Source: JAJZCD01 sp964570005
Lineage (GTDB): Bacteria; Patescibacteriota; Saccharimonadia; Saccharimonadales; UBA4665
Reading direction: 5' to 3'
Assembly: GCA_964570005.1 (NCBI GenBank)
Contig: CAZMWE010000057.1
Coordinates: 1-5,359 of the forward strand
Length of the DNA stretch: 5,359 bases
Below the pieces are notes generated by a model. The model saw only the letters and a program-made list of their open reading frames with translations. It was not told the DNA's origin and ran no database searches. Positions within the stretch are counted from its first letter, which is position 1. Each line of letters starts with the position of its first letter. The translations under genes were made by a program, and so were the position numbers. Positions 1-5,154 of this stretch are shown piece by piece.

Positions 1-282
1 TATAACGTAGTACGGGCGTTTAATGGCAAGGAGGCGCTGGAGAAAGCTGCCGGATTTCGACCGGAGATCATCCTACTGGACCTAGTGATGCCGATAATGG
101 GCGGCATGGAATTCTTGCGCCGGTTTAAAAACGAGTCGCATATCCCCATCATTATCTTCAGCAGTCTCGATTCGCCCGCTGACGTACATGAGGCGCTGAG
201 GCTCGGCGCTACCCGTTACATGCTCAAGTCCTGGGCGACGCCGGACGAACTGTTCCGGGCTATCAACGAGGTGGTAGACTAG
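1..282 (+). CDS. Response regulator receiver (CheY-like) domain, 5' end cut by window
   Basis: The reading frame is open from base 1 and ends in TAG at 280-282, leaving 93 visible residues. Receiver domains accept a phosphoryl group from a histidine kinase and switch the activity of an output domain or partner. The visible part carries the hallmarks: hydrophobic beta-3 ending in the phospho-acceptor Asp27 (LLDLVMP, codon 79-81), the following PIMGGMEFL loop and helix, the switch Ser54/Ser55 after IPIIIF, an aromatic Tyr73, and the conserved Lys76 (codon 226-228). The missing 25-30 residues at the N-terminus would hold beta-1 and the acidic pocket. The protein stops right after helix alpha-5 (ELFRAINEVVD), so there is no C-terminal output domain. 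It is either a stand-alone receiver or the end of a longer protein whose other domains lie upstream of the window. The partner kinase and target are not visible. The next gene starts 126 bases downstream with its own promoter-like box. Confidence 0.87.
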   Translation, partial: YNVVRAFNGKEALEKAAGFRPEIILLDLVMPIMGGMEFLRRFKNESHIPIIIFSSLDSPADVHEALRLGATRYMLKSWATPDELFRAINEVVD

Positions 283-338
283 ATTGAATATGGGGTCTGA
301 TAGTGTGTTGTCTTCCAGAAAGCCTATGAGTGTCTCGG

Positions 339-344
339 TATAAT
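339..344 (+). promoter_or_regulatory. Candidate -10 box for the two-TM protein gene
   Basis: A perfect TATAAT lies at 339-344, in the gap between the receiver gene and the small membrane protein gene. A start of transcription about 7 bases later would give a leader of nearly 60 bases ending in the Shine-Dalgarno site at 398-403. I see no good TTGACA-like -35 box at the usual 16-18 base distance, so the call rests on the -10 match alone. Confidence 0.4.
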
Positions 345-408
345 GTAGTGTGTCCGGATATGGACAGCTCACTGGTTCCATGACCAACAACGATCCAAGG
401 GAGTGTGT

Positions 409-720
409 ATGACCTACGAAGGCGAACCTCGCGAGCGTACCGCGCGTTATAAAGCGGAAAGAGGCAGGAGGGTGTGTGTTACGTTCACGATAATCCTCAG
501 CCTCATCGCGCTAGGTCTGCTCATATGGGCACTTATCGTGGGGAGCGATACCGCCAACAGGAGTGCCGAAATGGTCAACCACAAAGGCGGGATACCCCTC
601 GTGTTCATGCTTTTGTGCATCGCAGGGTTGGCAGTAGCCCTCGCGAGTATATTTGCCGTAGTCGGCGTCGTCTATGCCAGAGAGGCTCGAACCGCGAGAC
701 AGGATGAGAGGGAGAGGTAG
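409..720 (+). CDS. Small two-pass membrane protein of unknown function
   Basis: I do not recognise a family. The start is taken at ATG 409 because AGGGAG (398-403) sits 5 bases before it; an in-frame GTG at 403 would overlap that site. The 103-residue product has a charged, Arg-rich N-terminus (residues 1-21), a first membrane segment at about 22-45, a polar loop of about 16 residues (46-61), a second membrane segment at about 62-90, and a basic/acidic tail ending RQDERER. The positive-inside rule predicts a hairpin with both ends in the cytoplasm. No catalytic motif, Cys pair or signal peptidase site is evident. It follows the receiver gene on the same strand but has its own TATAAT at 339-344, so co-regulation is only a possibility. 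It is convergent with the lytic transglycosylase gene. The coding call is supported by the clean amphipathic/hydrophobic pattern and the ribosome site; the function is unknown. Confidence 0.75.
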   Translation: MTYEGEPRERTARYKAERGRRVCVTFTIILSLIALGLLIWALIVGSDTANRSAEMVNHKGGIPLVFMLLCIAGLAVALASIFAVVGVVYAREARTARQDERER

Positions 721-802
721 GGTGTGGCCTGTAACCATAAGCGGACGGTGGCTACCATGAGGATCGCAGCAGCGGTTCGTGACGGGTGGCCGCCAAAGCG
801 AC

Positions 803-838
803 TGGAATCGTGTCTAGTTGAGTCCTGTATGGATTCCA
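803..838. repeat. Short inverted repeat in the convergent gap
   Basis: TGGAATC (803-809) and GATTCCA (832-838) form a 7-base inverted repeat with a 22-base spacer, in the 162-base gap between the two convergent genes ending at 720 and 883. It has no T-tract on either side, so it is not a textbook terminator and may be chance. Nothing else in 721-882 looks like a gene or a site; the reading frames open there have no ribosome site or recognisable protein. Confidence 0.25.
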
Positions 839-882
839 AGCACACAGTTTCGGTCGTTTTACTTGGCGCAGGTGTGCAGTCG

Positions 883-1584
883 TTATTTTGCCAGATCAGT
901 CTGGGCGTTCTGTAGCAGGATACTGCCGCCACGTTCTTTCCAGCGGTCGAAGGTTGGGCTGTCGCTTAAGTGCCGTTCTCGCCACATATTGAAGGCGTCG
1001 CGCGAATAGACGACCGTTTGGGTGTCGGTCAGGCCTTTGCCGTCCTCCAGGCTGGCTGCGGCACCGGGGCCGCCGTTGTACCCGGCGGCTACCAGTTCCA
1101 CTGTGCCGGTCCAGCTGGGTCCTTGCTCGGCCGCGCCGAACAGGTTCCGCACGTATGCCAGATATGCCACGCCGAATTCGATGTTTGTTGTGGGGTTAGT
1201 AAGATCATATTTTTTGACGGGTGTTTTAAGGCGTCGGGCAGCAATATCTTCAGCTGTGGGCGGCGTGACTTGCATGAGGCCCACGGCGCCGGCGTCGCTG
1301 ACAGCTTTCGGATCGCCGCCCGATTCCATAGTCATAATGATCGCGACGAAATTCGGGTCGATATCGTACTTTTTGCCCATCTCATTAATGATCGGGCTCC
1401 AGTGTTTGACGGTCGATGGAATCCACGGCGCGGTAATACCGGTACTTTGGTATGGAATCGGGGTCTGGGAATTGTAGATGGCTCTTCCGACCACGAAGAC
1501 AGCCAACGTGATAGCTACGCCGACAGCAAACATGACACCGTCACGCGGCGATATAGAATTGATCCATCTCCTGATCCTTCGCAT
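883..1584 (-). CDS. Membrane-anchored lytic transglycosylase, SLT/GH23 domain
   Basis: This 233-residue protein should cleave the MurNAc-GlcNAc bond of peptidoglycan, leaving 1,6-anhydroMurNAc ends, outside the cytoplasmic membrane. A short basic N-terminus (MRRIRR) is followed by one uncleaved-looking membrane segment at about residues 17-36, then a linker and an SLT domain from about 58 to 205. The family motifs are all present: the catalytic Glu87 in MESGG (codon 1324-1326), the GAVGLMQVTP block at 99-108, Asn134 in TTNIEFGVAYL, and AAGYNGGPG at 166-174. About 25 residues follow the domain with no recognised motif. I see no Shine-Dalgarno sequence before ATG 1584; instead an extended -10 box ends 8 bases upstream, so the mRNA may be leaderless. 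The gap to the upstream hydrolase gene is 180 bases, suggesting a separate unit. Its role could be cell-wall remodelling, making way for envelope machinery, or (for an episymbiont) attacking a host wall; the sequence does not choose between these. Confidence 0.93.
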   Translation of the reverse strand: MRRIRRWINSISPRDGVMFAVGVAITLAVFVVGRAIYNSQTPIPYQSTGITAPWIPSTVKHWSPIINEMGKKYDIDPNFVAIIMTMESGGDPKAVSDAGAVGLMQVTPPTAEDIAARRLKTPVKKYDLTNPTTNIEFGVAYLAYVRNLFGAAEQGPSWTGTVELVAAGYNGGPGAAASLEDGKGLTDTQTVVYSRDAFNMWRERHLSDSPTFDRWKERGGSILLQNAQTDLAK

Positions 1585-1592
1585 ATTTATAT

Positions 1593-1601
1593 ATAGTAGC
1601 A
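1593..1601 (-). promoter_or_regulatory. Extended -10 promoter element, lytic transglycosylase
   Basis: Read on the - strand, TGC-TACTAT runs from 1601 to 1593: an extended -10 (TGn) followed by a TATAAT-like hexamer. Only 8 bases separate it from ATG 1584, so transcription would begin at or within a base or two of the start codon. There is no convincing -35 box, which fits extended -10 promoters. The inverted repeat at 1610-1633 covers the region just upstream. Confidence 0.45.
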
Positions 1602-1609
1602 GGCTCTAT

Positions 1610-1633
1610 GCTGATTGAAACCGAATCATCAGC
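1610..1633. repeat. Inverted repeat upstream of the lytic transglycosylase promoter (possible operator)
   Basis: GCTGAT (1610-1615) and ATCAGC (1628-1633) form a 6-base inverted repeat with a 12-base spacer. A second alternative pairing, GATT/AATC (1613-1616 with 1624-1627), overlaps it. Centred about 30 bases upstream of the expected transcription start, it sits where a repressor or activator could contact the -35 region. No matching copy was noticed elsewhere in the window. Six base pairs in AT-balanced DNA can arise by chance. Confidence 0.28.
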
Positions 1634-1764
1634 GTAATGTCCTTTCTGGCTAGTGCGTGCAGCCCACGAGGAGTATCTCTATTGGCTTAGGTTTGACGTA
1701 ACTCCATCTCCTCAGAGCATACATATTTATTGCGTGGCGTACATTCCAAGAGTGTCCGCGTTAC

Positions 1765-2820
1765 TCAAAGAAGCTGCTGGGCTTGCCTCGCGGGGTGTAA
1801 GAACGCGTCCACTGCCCTGGCGATGAGGAGAGGGTTGTCTCGTATAGCCCAATGGGTAGCTGGGGGGCTCCCACGGTCGGGTGTGACACGATGTACAACT
1901 GTGTTAGCCCCCAGGGCGCCAAGGCGCCGCTGACGTCTCTCCCACCTTGCAAAACGACCAGCGGAAAAGAGTCTATCTCTCCCCATCGCAAAAATAGCGA
2001 TCTCGCCAACGATTTCCTCCAGCGCTGCAACGTCCGTCGTGCGCGTTACTGCCTCATGGACCTCTAGGGCTGAAAGCTCCGGGTTAGCTTGCTGGAATTC
2101 ATGCGCTTCCCTGTCGCTGGCAGCATGTAAGCCCCGAAAATCGCCTGAAAGTCGTTCTGCTGGTAGCTTTCGGTCGAGTATCGCGAGTTCTATAGAGGCT
2201 AGTAAACCACGTGCTCGGAAACTGTTTGGAGTCTCCTCGAGGAGCCCGGCAGGAGCGACCATTGCGACCCTGCTCTGCTTGTTGAAGCAGTCCCACCCTT
2301 CCGCTCTCGCGATCTGTACTGCCTCTGGGCCGACAAGCCCGCCCCAGCTATAAAAAATTGCATCTAAACTCTCGCCTGTGCGGCCGAGGGCTAGAGGAAT
2401 CGAGGTCACATCAAGAGCTTGATTTCTGGCGGCTACCGGCCGGCCCGCCTCAACTTCAACAACTTCTGTACGGTTTTGGTGGGGTACTATCACTTCATTG
2501 CCAAGCCATGCTAGCGCGGTCGCAAATGCCACGTTCGCTCCGATACCACTCCGAACCCCGGGGAACATAAGCACGGGGTTACGATCGCCTATATCGTTAG
2601 CGGCTGATTTGCGCGGATGAAGGTGGAGGTAGTGTATAAATTGGTTACCGCCATGATGGGCCAGTGGTGCTGCACCCAAGGTGGATAGCTCTTCCACGAC
2701 ATCCCAACCATCGTCGTCAAACGTGCGTACAATCTCGTCAAACAGAGGCTTGCCATATAGGTAATAACCTTGACGTAGCTCTTCTTCCCCTCTTGGTGGC
2801 CGCCCTTCGGGTAATGTCAT
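1765..2820 (-). CDS. Alpha/beta-hydrolase-fold protein, substrate unknown
   Basis: This 351-residue protein looks like a cytoplasmic alpha/beta hydrolase; I see no signal peptide or membrane segment. The core begins with a beta strand and oxyanion-type loop at about 82-93 (VLMFPGVRSG), then helix A and a strand (NEVIVPHQN, 108-116). The nucleophile elbow is FYSWGG with Ser158 (codon 2347-2349), preceded by a strand (LDAI); the usual first Gly of G-x-S-x-G is Tyr here. A helical cap-like region follows at about 195-270. The strand EIAIFAMGRDRLF carries the likely acid Asp282, and ATHWAIRDNP supplies the likely catalytic His323 before the final helix. An N-terminal stretch of about 75 residues precedes the fold and is unfamiliar. 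The triad order is right for an esterase, lipase or acyltransferase-like enzyme, but the substrate cannot be read from sequence. ATG 2820 has no Shine-Dalgarno site but an extended -10 box just upstream. The murE-like gene ends 81 bases before it. Confidence 0.86.
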   Translation of the reverse strand: MTLPEGRPPRGEEELRQGYYLYGKPLFDEIVRTFDDDGWDVVEELSTLGAAPLAHHGGNQFIHYLHLHPRKSAANDIGDRNPVLMFPGVRSGIGANVAFATALAWLGNEVIVPHQNRTEVVEVEAGRPVAARNQALDVTSIPLALGRTGESLDAIFYSWGGLVGPEAVQIARAEGWDCFNKQSRVAMVAPAGLLEETPNSFRARGLLASIELAILDRKLPAERLSGDFRGLHAASDREAHEFQQANPELSALEVHEAVTRTTDVAALEEIVGEIAIFAMGRDRLFSAGRFARWERRQRRLGALGANTVVHRVTPDRGSPPATHWAIRDNPLLIARAVDAFLHPARQAQQLL

Positions 2821-2827
2821 TTACTAT

Positions 2828-2836
2828 AGTATAACA
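2828..2836 (-). promoter_or_regulatory. Extended -10 promoter element, hydrolase gene
   Basis: On the - strand, TGT-TATACT occupies 2836-2828 and ends 7 bases before ATG 2820, placing the expected transcription start on or next to the start codon. No Shine-Dalgarno sequence is present in the short interval. It lies in the 81-base gap after the murE-like gene, giving the hydrolase a promoter of its own. Confidence 0.47.
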
Positions 2837-2847
2837 CAATATGACCG

Positions 2848-2853
2848 ATTATA
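2848..2853 (-). promoter_or_regulatory. Second candidate -10 box, hydrolase gene
   Basis: A perfect TATAAT reads on the - strand at 2853-2848, 27 bases before ATG 2820. It would give a leader of about 20 bases that still lacks a Shine-Dalgarno site. It is an alternative to, or tandem with, the extended -10 box at 2828-2836; no clear -35 box was found for either. Confidence 0.33.
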
Positions 2854-2901
2854 CTAGCTTCGCCTCGCTGTATAAGGAGCTGTGTTACCTAAAACCAGTA
2901 A

Positions 2902-4224
2902 CTAGCGTGTGCTCGGGGTTTTATCCTTAGCGAGAGCTCTGATAGCAGCTTGGACAGTGCCAATCTCGTCCCATGGATATTCGCCGGCAGACCGTTCAAT
3001 GGTTTTTTCGTGACCCTTACCCAGGAACAGCACGGTATCGCCTTTTTGTGCCCGTTTGATAGCAAACTGGATGGCCTTGGTGCGATCATGCACCAAAAAC
3101 AGATTCTTGTCCCGCCGTTTGCCGGCCTTCTCGGCCCCCTGAGCTATCTGATCCATAATCTCCATGCCGTCAATATCGCGGTCGTCTTCTTCGGTTACTA
3201 TGACCTCGTCAGCGTACTTGCCGGCTAGCTCGCCCTGTGTTGCCCGCTTGGCTTCATCGCGCCGTCCCGCTGACCCGAATACCACGATCAGCTTGCCTTT
3301 TACAATCGGCCGCATGTCCTTGAACAGTTTTTCGAAGCTATCTGGGGTATGGGCATAATCGACAATGGCACTAAAAGGCTGGCCTTCATTGATAGCGGTC
3401 ATCCGGCCGTCGATGCTCTGTAGTGCGGCAATACCGCGTTCAATCTGTTGTTTTGTGAGCCCTAGGGCTCGGCCGACGCAGACTGCCGCCAGAGCGTTTT
3501 GTACGTAAAAACCGCCGGGAATATTGCAGCGGATATGGTAAGTTTCATCGGAGGTGACTACCGTAAAGTCACTGCCCGTCGGCGTTAGTGTGATGTCTTT
3601 GGCATGCACATCACCTCGTTTTATGCCGTACAGTACGGGGTGAGGCGTAGTCTTGGCAAAATATTCACCGTTAGGGTCGTCGATATTGGCAATACCGACC
3701 TGGAGGCCTTCTGTATTGCGGGCCGTACGTCTAAAAAGCAGGCGCTTGGCCTCGACGTAGCGCTCGAACGTTTTGTGGTAATCAAGATGCTCATGGGTAA
3801 TGTTGGTCATGACCGCCACCGAGTATGGAATGCCCCACAAACGATGCTGAGCCAGACCTTGGCTGGTTGATTCCAGCACCAGCCAGTCGATCCCTTGCGC
3901 TTTCATCCACTTTAATCGTCGTAGCAGCTCCGGCACAGGTACGTTCGTATAGTGTTGGACCTGGTTTCTAATGTCACTATCAATGCCGTAAGCAACCGTG
4001 GTCATAATCCCGGTCTTGATGCCTGCTGTACTAAGCATTTTGTGGATCATGAGGGCTGTTGAGGTCTTGCCGTTGGTGCCGGTCACGCCAATGACACGCA
4101 TGCCCTTGGCCGGAAAACCGGCTGCAGCGTGCCGAAGCACTGCCTCAGCCTGGTGGCCAGTGGGCTCAATCGCCTCAAATATCCCTGTGGGGATGAGCAT
4201 TTTAACGATTTTACGAGCATTCAT
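2902..4224 (-). CDS. murE: MurE-type Mur ligase (UDP-MurNAc-tripeptide synthetase-like), short N-terminus
   Basis: MurE adds the third stem-peptide residue (usually meso-DAP or L-Lys) to UDP-MurNAc-L-Ala-D-Glu in the cytoplasm, using ATP. In this 440-residue protein the Mur ligase motifs run in order: P-loop GTNGKTS (49-55, Lys53 at codon 4066-4068), ESTSQGL (118-124), HEHLDYH (144-150), the Lys160 of EAKRLLF that is carbamylated in MurE, GGFYVQNALAA (237-247), DGRM (272-275), DYAHTPDSFEKL (289-300), FGSAGRRD (316-323) and LGKGHE (401-406). The P-loop comes some 60 residues earlier than in typical MurE, so the N-terminal UDP-binding domain is missing. The position of the DAP motif DNPR reads EDDR (346-349). 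The frame stays open up to ATG 4392, but that part overlaps the end of the lipoprotein gene; ATG 4224 was chosen because it follows AAGGA (4239-4235) and begins the MurE-like sequence. ATGs at 4293 and 4290 remain possible. The exact amino acid added is uncertain. Confidence 0.92.
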   Translation of the reverse strand: MNARKIVKMLIPTGIFEAIEPTGHQAEAVLRHAAAGFPAKGMRVIGVTGTNGKTSTALMIHKMLSTAGIKTGIMTTVAYGIDSDIRNQVQHYTNVPVPELLRRLKWMKAQGIDWLVLESTSQGLAQHRLWGIPYSVAVMTNITHEHLDYHKTFERYVEAKRLLFRRTARNTEGLQVGIANIDDPNGEYFAKTTPHPVLYGIKRGDVHAKDITLTPTGSDFTVVTSDETYHIRCNIPGGFYVQNALAAVCVGRALGLTKQQIERGIAALQSIDGRMTAINEGQPFSAIVDYAHTPDSFEKLFKDMRPIVKGKLIVVFGSAGRRDEAKRATQGELAGKYADEVIVTEEDDRDIDGMEIMDQIAQGAEKAGKRRDKNLFLVHDRTKAIQFAIKRAQKGDTVLFLGKGHEKTIERSAGEYPWDEIGTVQAAIRALAKDKTPSTR

Positions 4225-4234
4225 GCGTGCAGTG

Positions 4235-4239
4235 TCCTT
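4235..4239 (-). promoter_or_regulatory. Ribosome binding site that sets the murE start
   Basis: AAGGA on the - strand (4239-4235) lies 10 bases before ATG 4224. The spacing is slightly long, but neither the ATG pair at 4293/4290 nor ATG 4392 has a comparable site. A TACTAT hexamer further upstream (4276-4271) could be the -10 box for this start, though it lacks the TGn extension and a -35 box. Confidence 0.4.
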
Positions 4240-4294
4240 GATATCGATACTAGGGTTACGGGTTGCTGTGATAGTATCGAACTCACTCATCATA

Positions 4295-4329
4295 CCATCA
4301 GGTCTGCGGCCGTTGAAGCCGCTTGATGG
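4295..4329 (-). terminator. Two-part hairpin between lipoprotein gene and murE
   Basis: CCATCA (4295-4300) pairs with TGATGG (4324-4329), and inside it GCGGC (4306-4310) pairs with GCCGC (4318-4322) around a 7-base loop. The two stems are separated by an uneven internal loop (5 bases on one side, 1 on the other). It starts 15 bases after the lipoprotein stop codon, where a terminator or attenuator would sit, but no U-tract follows, so a strong intrinsic terminator is unlikely. An RNA-processing or transcript-end stabilising stem is another option. Confidence 0.38.
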
Positions 4330-4343
4330 GAAATACGAGCCGC

Positions 4344-4907
4344 CTAAGAAGTAGGACCAATAAGCTCCCCAGGTATACTTGGCACATCGCATGAGAGAGT
4401 GGCTAAAGATGCAAGGCTACTAGGCCCGCTTGCTTCACTAGTCCGGTGCTGAGTAATAGTAAACCAGACAACCGTTTGCCCTATCATAAACGATTCTGCA
4501 ATGGGTGTACGATAACTTGATTTTGAAGTTGATCTATCCGAACCGATAGCGGTAAATTCTCCATCTCCAGCGTATATAGTTACGCCGCCTAAGAGTGGCG
4601 CGGGGTCTTCGGGGCCGCTGCCAGGGTCGGTGGGATCAGCTGTAACGCCGAATGTTACCGATACTGTCTCACCAGGGGTGGTCGGTTTTGGCAGGAGATA
4701 CGAGGCGGCTCGTCGTAATGTCGCCTCTTTCCCGTGAGGCGGAATACCACAGAACGCGTCTACGCGTGCATCTGCTCCGTGGGGCATAAAGCGAACGTGT
4801 GCCGCAGGCGCTGATGGTGCTGGACTTGAAGGACCGCCCTCGTAGCTGCATGCTGCAAGTGCAAGCGGTATTGCTAGAACTGCTCCGGTCGTTCCTGGTT
4901 TATTCAT
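4344..4907 (-). CDS. Small predicted lipoprotein of unknown function
   Basis: The 187-residue product has a lipoprotein signal: MNK, a hydrophobic stretch (AVLAIPLAL), and a lipobox LAAC with Cys20 as the lipid-modified residue. This would anchor it to the outer face of the cytoplasmic membrane. A flexible Pro/Ser/Ala/Gly linker follows (about 21-37), then a region with predicted beta strands (SVTFGVTA, GVTIYAG, TVVWFTITQH) resembling a small beta-sandwich, though no family is recognised. Two further cysteines (Cys53 and Cys173) could form a disulfide. The frame extends upstream to ATG 5006, but ATG 4907 is preferred because only it gives a proper signal peptide; the extra 33 residues contain no hydrophobic start. 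There is no Shine-Dalgarno site; an extended -10 box ends 7 bases before the ATG. The murE-like gene begins 119 bases downstream on the same strand, after the hairpin at 4295-4329. The function could be envelope-related, but nothing in it shows a specific activity. Confidence 0.8.
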   Translation of the reverse strand: MNKPGTTGAVLAIPLALAACSYEGGPSSPAPSAPAAHVRFMPHGADARVDAFCGIPPHGKEATLRRAASYLLPKPTTPGETVSVTFGVTADPTDPGSGPEDPAPLLGGVTIYAGDGEFTAIGSDRSTSKSSYRTPIAESFMIGQTVVWFTITQHRTSEASGPSSLASLATLSCDVPSIPGELIGPTS

Positions 4908-4914
4908 GGCATTA

Positions 4915-4923
4915 ATATTAACA
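4915..4923 (-). promoter_or_regulatory. Extended -10 promoter element, lipoprotein gene
   Basis: On the - strand, TGT-TAATAT occupies 4923-4915 and ends 7 bases before ATG 4907. It repeats the arrangement seen before the hydrolase and lytic transglycosylase genes, and again there is no Shine-Dalgarno sequence. The AT-rich surroundings make the exact hexamer somewhat ambiguous. Confidence 0.42.
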
Positions 4924-5064
4924 TGTGAGACCGTAAGTGGCGAAGCTGTATTCCAAGCAAGCTTCAAACGCCATGGCTTGTATTGGCTACCCTGACGTCC
5001 CCCCACTGGGAACCCCGTGTGCGTGATGCAATAGTTTTAGCTCGTAAGCTTGAACATCTCGGAT

Positions 5065-5088
5065 TCACGTACGCTGGTGGTAACGTGA
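5065..5088. repeat. Inverted repeat in the divergent intergenic region (possible operator)
   Basis: TCACGT (5065-5070) and ACGTGA (5083-5088) form a 6-base inverted repeat with a 12-base spacer. Overlapping it, GGTGGT (5076-5081) pairs with ACCACC (5099-5104). Both lie 20-60 bases upstream of the -10 box for the DUF2000 gene, a position suited to an activator or repressor site. The arms are short, so chance is a real alternative. Confidence 0.25.
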
Positions 5089-5120
5089 CGCTAATAAGAC
5101 CACCCTAATCAGGCGGCATA

Positions 5121-5129
5121 TGGTATAGT
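5121..5129 (+). promoter_or_regulatory. Extended -10 promoter element, DUF2000 gene
   Basis: TGG-TATAGT at 5121-5129 is an extended -10 box. Transcription would start near 5136, just ahead of the Shine-Dalgarno sequence AAAGGTGA (5139-5146) that lies 8 bases before ATG 5155. The resulting leader would be only about 20 bases long. No good -35 box is present. Confidence 0.5.
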
Positions 5130-5154
5130 AAACAAATTAAAGGTGAAAATTACA

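Noticed and set aside
82..390. 102-codon frame on the - strand opposite the receiver gene
   Set aside because: It is antisense to a clear receiver domain and shows no known protein features.
672..932. Open frames on both strands across the convergent gap (672-932 on -, 724-915 on +)
   Set aside because: No ribosome site, no recognisable sequence, and both overlap the ends of better supported genes.
970..1596. Long open frame (208 codons) on the + strand opposite the lytic transglycosylase gene
   Set aside because: It is antisense to a protein with every SLT motif intact, its translation shows no recognisable domain, and it has no ribosome site. It is a shadow of the real gene, as is the smaller frame at 1022-1477.
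1606..1629. Eight-codon frame on the - strand (ATG at 1629, TAG at 1606) with AAAGGA 10 bases before it
   Set aside because: It could be a leader peptide, but it lies upstream of the predicted transglycosylase promoter, is very short and has no distinctive codon run, so chance is more likely.
2884..2902. GTTAC/GTAAC hairpin overlapping the murE stop codon
   Set aside because: Only a 5-base AT-rich stem without a T-tract; too weak to call a terminator.
4225..4392. N-terminal extension of the murE frame up to ATG 4392
   Set aside because: The first part overlaps the end of the lipoprotein gene in another frame, the rest covers the hairpin region, and the sequence does not look like any Mur ligase N-terminus. 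A start at 4293 or 4290 is not fully excluded.
4908..5006. N-terminal extension of the lipoprotein frame to ATG 5006
   Set aside because: It would bury the signal peptide 33 residues inside the protein; ATG 4907 gives a normal lipoprotein signal with Cys at position 20.
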